The notes under the pieces were generated by a model. It worked only from the letters and a program-made list of their open reading frames with translations. It did no database searches and had not been told where the DNA came from. The translations under genes and the position numbers were made by a program. This document shows, piece by piece, positions 55,799 to 64,000 of a stretch of 64,000 nucleotides of DNA. Location: the NCBI RefSeq assembly GCF_030867145.1, contig NC_134429.1:21933115-21997114 (forward strand), in the 5' to 3' direction. This DNA comes from Opisthocomus hoazin (lineage: Eukaryota > Chordata > Aves > Opisthocomiformes > Opisthocomidae). The number at the start of each line of letters is the position of its first letter. Position 1 is the stretch's first letter.

Positions 55799-58430
55799 TG
55801 TGTGTGTACAGAGAGGTCTGGTATTGACTTATAGAACACGTGCTGCAGATGTCTGAACTCTGGACTTGTCTTTGCTGAAGTGAATGAATGTGGCAAAAGA
55901 ATTTCTCTACAGAATTAACCTAATACATTTTATATACCTCTTGCCCTGTGCTTCCCTACAAGAGAAGTAAGTAGCTAGAGAGGATTTCTCTCTCCTCATC
56001 TGAGTCATGCGACTCTTCGTTCCAAAACTGCAGACAGTAATTACGTCTGATTTGATGCATGATCTCACTGTTGGTGCTGGATGCTCTGTACAAATGCTTC
56101 TCCTTCAGTGAACTATCAATGACAATGGCATTATCAATATTTGCTCTGAGCATCCTCCAAGGAAAGCTAATGAAGCACTCTTCACGAGCAACTTATGTCC
56201 TTTGTCTTCTCTCAGAGGAAGACTCAGTCTCTAAGAGCCATCATGAAGTGCGTCATGTGGAAGTTGGGCAACTTGCCTGCAGCTTATTGCTGTTACTCAG
56301 ATTTGAAGCTGTCACTTAGACACTCTTTACCAAAATGTCAAAGACATTTTCCTCAGGGGGCAGTGCACACGTCATCATGCAAAGCAAAGAAACAGCTCAT
56401 CCGAAACAAAGGTACAAAACCATGAATACATGGGTGAGGGAAGTAAATGTGAATTGCACTTTGAAAACTTGGAAACTGATTTGCAAGAAACCAGTTTTTA
56501 TCAAAACTACTATTTTGTGGGAAAACTTTTTTAAGTTCTTATTTATGCTAATAGACTTTTGAGTGCTTCAGTTTAAGATAACAGAGCAGCAGTAGTCCAG
56601 ATAAATTGCTGAACAAACTCTGAATAGTAAGTGTATATTACCCTATCATAGAAGATTATCCTTAGTTATCAGAAGAAATAACTACTCTTGGTTTAAAAAG
56701 ATTGCTCGTGAAGAATAAGTTTCTAATGAAGTCAAAAAAACTTAAAAAAAAAAAAGGAAAAGACACAACAAAACAAATGAAAACACCCCACAAAATGATC
56801 CACCTTCCAAGTAAAAAAAGTAAGGATGAAATCTAATCTATAATGCAAAAGTTCCTTCCCCTGTTTTAAAGTGCTTTATGATAAGCAAGAACAAGTTGTT
56901 ATTTTAGTCAGATACTGTGACAGTTGGCAAAAGCAAGGATTTCAGAGAAGACGTGATTCAGAGGTAGCATTTGTAGGAGGGACTTTTTCCTAGGATATAA
57001 ATTTTTGGCTTGAATTTAGTTTGCGTGGAGAGAGGTGTGCAGCAGAATCTTTTTGTATTGACACTGTAATTGTGTATTATTATATAAATGTCCAGCTCTT
57101 GCTTGAATTTTACTAGAATTTTTAACTTAACATCTTGTATCAATGAGTTATACATGTTGGCTGGTGTGAGAGAAAACATATTTGTAGTCTTATTTACTTC
57201 CCTGCCAGGGTCTAGGATCTCTTTTAGGGGCTTGGGGGTTTTTGCTTTGCTGTCGCTGATGATTTTGCAGATACCTGTCTTCACTAACACCTAAGAAGTT
57301 AACTTTAAGTTTCTCATTTTAGCTAGTTATTCAGTTTCGTAACATGATTATTAGCTCTATTTTGCATACTGAAATAGCTGTCTTGTGAGATCATATGTGC
57401 AGTAAGGGTTTTTTTGCCTGCCACTGGTTTGCATTGCCTTATGTATACCCTGCATTTTAGAGTGTACTGAAAATAGTCCGTTGGGAGACTCAGCAGATCA
57501 ACAGAAAAACTAACCGTAACTTAGACACTTGCTGTTAACTTCCTTTTTTTGAAGATGCTGCTTCTTCCCACTGTGTGTGAATTGTAATGTAGCACGTGGT
57601 GTGTGTTCTCTATAACCAAATTCCACTGTATGGTGTATTGGGGTATGTACAATAGTATTTCTGTCTTCTGAATTTCTCTCAAAGGTATGCAAGATCTCTG
57701 AGAGGTTCTGACTTAGATTTCCTTGTTCCGTGGTGGGCTGAAGGTGCATAGGTGAGTATGTTTGCTTAACTAAACACATACCTCTGTATAAATGAAGATG
57801 ACAGGTCCTTAGGCCTTTCTGAAGATACTGTATTTTGCTACAGAATTGGCAGCTGATCTAAAAATTCTGTAGTATAGGATCACAGCTGCCAAAACATTGC
57901 TCCTCTGTAGTATGGTTTCCACCAGTTTTGGGGGAAAAAAACTCTTGATTTTTGGCCCTGCTGGGCTGGCACACTATAGTCTGGGTATATTCTCCAAGTG
58001 AAGCTTAACAAACTGGTCCTTAGTTCCCCTGTCCTCTCAGCACTACAGAATTAGCAAACGGAAGCTCCACACAGTTTGACGTGAAGGAAAGTAAGTCTGG
58101 CATGACAGAAACTTGGAAATATAGCACATCGATATCTTATGGGAATCAGATTCTGGATAATGCAGCCACAAAAAGAGGAGCAGAGACCAGCTCTTGAAAT
58201 AAGGTTTCTTCCACAAAAAATATAATGGAACTATGCAATTACAGTTTATTTTTAAAACTGAAATTATGAGAGCAGACGGTATAAGGGAGGAGAGGAATGC
58301 CTCTGCAGCAAGAATCGAAATTTCTCTTTACCTTTCTCCCGCTCTCTGAAGGTATCCCAAATAATCTGTTCAACCCTAACAAGGAATTATGATTTGGATA
58401 AAAACAGAATAAAAACTTCTTTATGTAATT
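55799..58430. other. Intergenic, no feature recognised
   Basis: No conserved exon, RNA gene or repeat family recognised. ORFs are all below about 110 codons. A-rich simple sequence at 56733-56820. Confidence 0.4.
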
Positions 58431-58955
58431 TTTTTGGAGTCCTGCGTCCAGCTCTGGAGCCCTCAGTACAAGAAGGACATGGACCTGTTGGAGCAGGTCC
58501 AAAGGAGGCCACAACAGTGATCAGAGGGATGGAACACCTCTGCTGTGAGGAAAGGCTGAGAGAGCTGGGGCCGTTCAGCCTGGAGAAGAGAAGGCTGCGG
58601 GCAGACCTTGTTACGCCCTTTCGGCACTTAAAGGGGGCCTATAGGAAAGAGGGGTACAATATTTTTAGCAGGGCTTATTGTGACAGGACAAGGGGTAATA
58701 GTTTTAAACTGAGGGAGGGTAGATTTAGACTGGATAGAAGGAAGAAATTTTTTACAATGAGGGTGGTGAAACTCTGGAACAGGTTGCCCAGAGAGGTAGT
58801 GGAGGCCCCATCCCTGGAAACATTCAAGATCAGGTTGGATGGGGCTCTGAGCAACCTGATACAGTTACAGATGTCCCTGATCACTGCAGGAGGGTTGGGC
58901 CAGATGACCTCTAAAGGTCCCTTCCAACCTAAAGCATTCTGTAATTCTATGATTA
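58431..58955 (+). mobile_element. CR1 LINE fragment, third subfamily
   Basis: The plus-strand ORF 58394-59152 contains CR1 ORF2 C-terminal sequence ([39 protein letters not shown]). It ends with CTTCCAACCTAAAGCATTCTGTAATTCTATGATT, the CR1 3' terminus. The 5' end is truncated. Confidence 0.93.
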
Positions 58956-61900
58956 ATTTCTCTGGTCAACACACTGCACAGAAAGAAGTAAAAAGCAGCC
59001 TTGCTGAAAGGCATAGGCTCCTGGTCAGTGACTGTCCATACTTACACTCTCCTTTCATCAATCCCAGCTATAGAGCAAGCTGGAGACTTGGGCTCATTTT
59101 GTTCAGGGGTAGGTGTCTGCTTCTGCAACACTGCTGCACTTGGAACCAGTAAAGGTTTCCAATTTTGGAGTGCGTTGTTGCAGAGAAGTCTGTTGTGAGG
59201 CATTTTCAAGGCCAAGTACTGGATTTTGAGAGACCTTCGAATAATCCAGAGTAGTCCAAATCAGCTCTGATCCTAGACACAGTGTGCCAATGCTTCCCTT
59301 CCTGGTGTGGGGAGCGTGAAGGGATAGAATTGTTGAGAAAGAACTGGGATAGGTGAATATATGTTCCTATTTGGCTTTCTGAGTAAGGCTAGATGAAGTT
59401 TTGGGTGGCTGTACTTTTTAACAGCTAACCAGTGTGCCTTGACCAGCAACAGGTACCTTGTTTCTTCAGACTACATTTCAAAGAAAAGCAACCTTCTCGC
59501 TCTGCTTATGCTGGCTTTGTCCCTGGGTGAGTGTAAGGGAGCAGAAGACCCGACTGCTGCCCTGGGAGGTGGTACTCAGAAACCTCCCGGAGAAGGCTGC
59601 AAGGCCCAGGAAGTGGGCGCTGGGTTGAGTCCTCTGTGACAGCCAGCAGGACGTAGGCTCAAGACTTAGAAAAGATAACTAAATTGAGGAAAGGTAACCA
59701 TGTGGTGTTGAGTTGGGGGGGGACGGGGAGGGTGTTTTGTCTCCATTTTCCTCTTCTGAAAAAGGTTTTATTTATCTTCCTTTCTTGCATACATATACCT
59801 TTCTCAGCTAAAGAGCAGTCTTACCATTTTTTTTGAAGAATGATTAAATAAGGTCAAGGGACTTTTACTCTGGAGGGAGTATCCATACAATGTATTCCAT
59901 AAACATTAGTTTTTCTTGAGTAGCTTCACTGATAGGAGTCAGCAGCACTGCTGGTATTGGGACTGCATCGGAAGCTCGGTCTGCTAAAGAGCACCACAAC
60001 GATTATGTGGACCAAAGTAAAGCACACAATCAGTTCAGGGCAGAGTCTTCACTCTTGAATGGTTCTTGCGTGAAGACTGGTATGATCTGCTCTGCTTTCT
60101 CATTTATTATGATCGTCTTTTTCCTTCTCCTAATGCCTTTGCTGTCTTGGCATTTCTAGAAGCGGTCAAGGCTGCTTCTTGTGTTAAGAAGCTTGGAAAG
60201 CTTGCCTTTGCTATCTGGTTTAACTCTGAAAACTCAGCTAAAGCATTTTGTGCAGAATTTTGACCTTCATGGGGCTTTTGCATAGTAGGCTCTTTGTTAG
60301 TCCTTTCTTACGCCTTGTTCCATTCCATGTACTAGTTTACCTTTCTTCTCCTTTCCTACTTGTGCTCTTGTTACGTTCCTGGCACTGTTCCTCTGTCTGT
60401 TTGCTATAGGTGGAAGTGTAGGGAGTGGAAAGAAAAAAGGAGTTTTTAAAGGAGGGGAGGAGAGGTGTTCAGGAAGGTGCTTGCAGAACTTGGTGCTTGC
60501 TTTGACCTCAGCAAAGGACCATTGATGGGAAGTGAAGGGTGACACTGGGTGCTGCTGGAGCCCTTGCAGCTGCATGCGCACCAGGCTGTTGCTTGTTGTA
60601 TTTATGGTGTATGAATTTACAAATATACCAACTAAAGCTTTTTTTTTTTTTTTGACTTTACTGATTGTCTTCTAGCTTGGTGAGAAAATGGACGTCCTCA
60701 GCAAATAGAGCTATGGAGTTTAGCATTGCTTTCTGTTCCCCTCCATCCTTGAGCGCATAAGCTTGTCCACTTCTCTGCCTCCCTCCGGTTCTGGTTTCAA
60801 GAGATCCTAACTTCCAGTCAGCCTTGGTCCTGTCCCTGCTGGTCCATGTTCCCAGGTTGTCCCGATAGCATCTGTAGGGACGAACTTAGCACTGGGGAGT
60901 GGTTGCCAAACTAAGTATCCAGTAATGTTGCTATATTTGTTCTCAGGTTTATTAGCTTGGATGAATCCCATCAGCTATGGTCCTTTGTAACTGGAAATGT
61001 AACGTATCATGTTGATAGCTTTTTTTCTGAAAAGGTTTAAATGAGTGGTAGGAACCAAATACTACTTTATGTATACTTTGTAATAACAGCATTATTCAGA
61101 AATTGGTTTTAATTTGGATAGGCATTGAAATGGAACCCTTGCTCATTGTAGAGCTGAGGAGCATGAAGGAATAGCCCTATGCTCTGAGGACAAGATAATA
61201 AAAACCTATAGGTTGATATATATTGTGACATTGCAGGGGATTCATATAAAACTGCTAGATCATTTTTTCTACTGCTGTCCATCACTATACTATCTTGGCA
61301 CAGATCGTACAAATTTATTTTATTATGATTTAATTTAATCAATTTTTGTCTGTCTGCCACAGCAAAAGCACAGGCTGGAGGCCTTGAGCATGGCATGAAA
61401 ATGCATATGTGGTCTAGGGGATATATCAGGCAGCAGTGCTTGCTGAGATGGTTTTGGGGATTGTCTTGGAGAGATGGAATCGAATTTTGTGTGTGCTATG
61501 TGTCTGTAGCAGTTTTTGCTACAAATGATGGGAACAGCCATACTTGAGTCTTCTGTCAGAGGCAATTGATTTGCTACAAAACAAAGCTCACAAATGCACA
61601 ACCTTGTGCTCGCTGTAGATCATTAAGTAGCATGATCCTTTAGAAAAACAGCCAAACACAAGCCAGGCTCAACAGTACCCTGACACACAGACCTTACTAA
61701 ACGCAATTGAATGAGTACCTTTGTGTTTTTTTGTAGTACTGTATAATAACCTGCCTTTTTCTGCAACTGTGACTTGTACGTGCCTTCCATTCCTGTATAT
61801 TCACAGCAGTTTTTCTATGCTAGGGTATCTGTGTATCTTTGGACTTTTGCATAAGTACTGTTGTTATATAGAACATATTTTTATAAGCAGTAGATATTAT

Positions 61901-64000
61901 ATTTTTCTTTTAAAAACAATAGCGCAGTCTTCCTGAGGTTTAAATTTGGTTGTAATAAGAAATTATCAAGCTAATCCTGCTGCAGAGCTAGGCGATCGCT
62001 GCATACTATGACATTTTCACTGTCATTCTGTTCTTAAACTTAGACCATTTGTTATTTTTTGTGAAGCAGATCATTGAGAGTTTTTCCATACAAATTATTG
62101 TCCTGGACCCTGCCCACACAGACATCTGTATAGCTGAGGATTTAAAGAAATTAACTTCAGCTTTAATATTTCTGTCTCCTAAGGCTTCAAATGCAACTTT
62201 TAAAAAGATGGTACTACTAATGTCAAAAAGGGAATCAGCAATACTCTGCTGAATCTTTTCTTAGTGGTTTGGATGATCGGGGAGGGGGGGGCAGGCCAGG
62301 CGGTTGTCTTGCACTTTTTCTGGCTCACAGCGAAGAAGTGCAGAAGTACTGAAGCAGCACGTTGCAAGAGATGGATGAGGCATAAGAGTTGTCTTCCAGA
62401 TTTTCCTGCTTGAGACTACTTCTTACTCTGTTAACTGCACGGTGCTCTGCTTCATTTGTTTCTTGTTACAAAGAATTTTATTGGAAACTTATTAAGATTT
62501 TGCTGTCTTTGAAGGTGGTGCCCTGTTTCATTGTCTAAAAGAGCAAGAGGATTAGGGCTTGCATCTACAGTGGGGATGAAACAAAGGCAATTTTGTCAGA
62601 GGTCTCCTCATGCTTTTCATTATTTTTCTGTCCAGATTTTCACATTTGGTGTATGCATGTTCTTCCTGGTTTTACCACAGATGCTTAGGATCACTTATCA
62701 CTCTAATATCCACAACTGATATTAGAGGACAAATTTCAGGTAGTTGTGTAGAAGTTCAGTGTGTGGGCAGGAGCCACTGACTAGTTACAGAGATATCCTG
62801 ATAATCATTAGCATTTAACTGTCCTGCTTAGCGTAGGCAGTAAATGAATGGCTCACAAAAGCAGACTTTAATTTTTTACTTTGCTTTCCAAGTGCGTAAT
62901 CCCTTTAATCCTTCACTACTTGGAGGTTTTTTTGTTAATTAAATGGAATCTCTTCAGGCTCAGTCATTCACATTGCAGGACAAATATGTGTACTTAATGG
63001 GGAAAGTTGGCATAGGTCTCACTGGGCAACTTGAGGTTTAAAGCAGTTCTTTCAAGGTTATTTTGTAAATGAATGTGTGCTTCTTGGCAGTCAGCCACAC
63101 AGAGTCTTCCCTTCACTATTTAAAAGACAGATTTCAGTTTATCAAATAATTCATGCTACAAGCCTTAAATTTCTCTGTGACGGCTGACTGACTTTCTGAC
63201 TGTTGTCAGCTAGAGTGGAAAGCTGCCCCTGGGGATGGGAGTAATCAACAGGAGTAGGAATTAACAAAGGTGAAAGAAGCAGATATCGGATCTTTGTCTT
63301 CCAATTTGGCAAGCTGAATGTTTCTTGCTATACGGGAACTAAGTAATGGGAGCAAAATCCTTTTTCCTGTGACAATTCCCAAGGCAGACTTACAATATAA
63401 GAGAGTTCCGAAAAGCAGTCAGTACTTCGCCTGTTACTCCTTTGCTATGTATGCATTTTTTATAAGTAAGGCTTGTAACAGGCAGGACCAGCTGGTTCCT
63501 TCTGAGCAGAGTCTGCAGGAGAGATACGGAAATAAGAAAAATCCACCTGTGCATGGAAGCATATGCTTCCCATACTTGGAAAAGTGAGATTAGGACCTGT
63601 ATCGCAGGAAAGGACATATATCTGATGTGCTCATTCTAGCACAGTCCTGTCTTTTCTCTTTATGGTCTTGCTGGCAGCTGTGTAGCTCTTCTAATGTGCG
63701 GAAGAACCATCTGGTTAAGAAGAACCCTCATACAGCAGGAGATGATGGATATGTAAGACCAGGCAAGGAAATGCTGCAGATCTTTGCGAAGAACAACACT
63801 TCAACTAGTTTTTAGATGCCATATATGTTCCTGCTGTCATTCTGCCCATTTGTCCACCAGTCCTTGTGACAATCCTCCTTCCTTAAGCTGGAGGGGGTGA
63901 TGGGGAGGTACTTCTGGCTGATTGTAACTGCTCAGCTTTATTATTGGCCTCTTCAGCTGAGGAAGTGGGTTGCTTTACAAAGCCTAGAGCATGCATATAG
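58956..64000. other. Intergenic to window end, no gene recognised
   Basis: TNFRSF9 would be expected next by amniote synteny, but no cysteine-rich TNFR exon or its acidic TRAF-binding tail was found on either strand. Contains a T-run (60641-60653) and scattered short ORFs, e.g. 60066-60263 and 63627-63815, with no familiar product. Confidence 0.45.

Noticed and set aside
63627-63815. Plus-strand ORF ending ...IFAKNNTSTSF after a CAG
   Set aside because: Looks mildly protein-like, but no family recognised and no partner exon found.
58956-64000. Search for TNFRSF9 or PARK7 exons
   Set aside because: Expected by synteny, but no cysteine-rich TNFR repeat or PARK7 sequence seen; probably beyond the window.
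1-64000. CRISPR arrays, tRNA, rRNA, phage or bacterial-type systems
   Set aside because: No regular spaced direct repeats, no cloverleaf genes noticed; the sequence is vertebrate with spliced genes and CR1 repeats.

Overview
This window is vertebrate nuclear DNA, almost certainly from a bird. The evidence is intron-split genes with GT-AG (and two GC-AG) introns, several 5'-truncated CR1 LINE copies of avian type, a solo LTR resembling avian ERVL-type LTRs, and the conserved gene order CAMTA1 - VAMP3 - PER3 - UTS2. I recognise no bacterial-type operon, CRISPR array, tRNA or rRNA. The species cannot be fixed from the sequence alone.

Layout. 1-9866: intron of CAMTA1 (+ strand), with one CR1 fragment near 1 kb. 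9867-9930: terminal CAMTA1 coding exon, followed by an AT-rich 3'UTR with poly(A) signals up to about 12.3 kb. 12.3-14.9 kb: intergenic. 14.88-15.42 kb: degraded solo LTR. 15.64-16.83 kb: CpG island and promoter of VAMP3, carrying four CACGTG E-boxes. 16590-20424: complete VAMP3 (five coding exons, 104 aa R-SNARE). 20.6-21.76 kb: second CpG island, the PER3 promoter, with two CACGTG E-boxes and a perfect D-box. 21476-40703: complete PER3 (21 coding exons reconstructed, 1220 aa if the 21476 start is right, every junction in phase). 40.7-50.0 kb: PER3 3'UTR and an intergenic region holding two CR1 copies, one with a long reverse-transcriptase ORF. 50157-54050: complete UTS2 on the minus strand (four exons, 124 aa prepro-urotensin II), with poly(A) signal and TATA box. 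54.2-64 kb: intergenic, with CR1 fragments and no recognisable gene.

How the genes relate. CAMTA1 is a calmodulin-binding transcription activator. VAMP3 is a vesicle R-SNARE of recycling endosomes. PER3 is a PAS-domain circadian protein. UTS2 is a secreted vasoactive and neuroendocrine peptide precursor. VAMP3 and PER3 are packed head-to-tail with only about 1 kb between the VAMP3 stop and the PER3 start. PER3 and UTS2 are convergent. I found no convincing undescribed multi-gene system. The best second-look items are the E-box/D-box arrangement at PER3, the VAMP3 E-box cluster, two consecutive GC-AG introns in PER3, the dual-frame last exon of CAMTA1, and an unexplained exon-like ORF with an A-tract inside PER3 intron 5.
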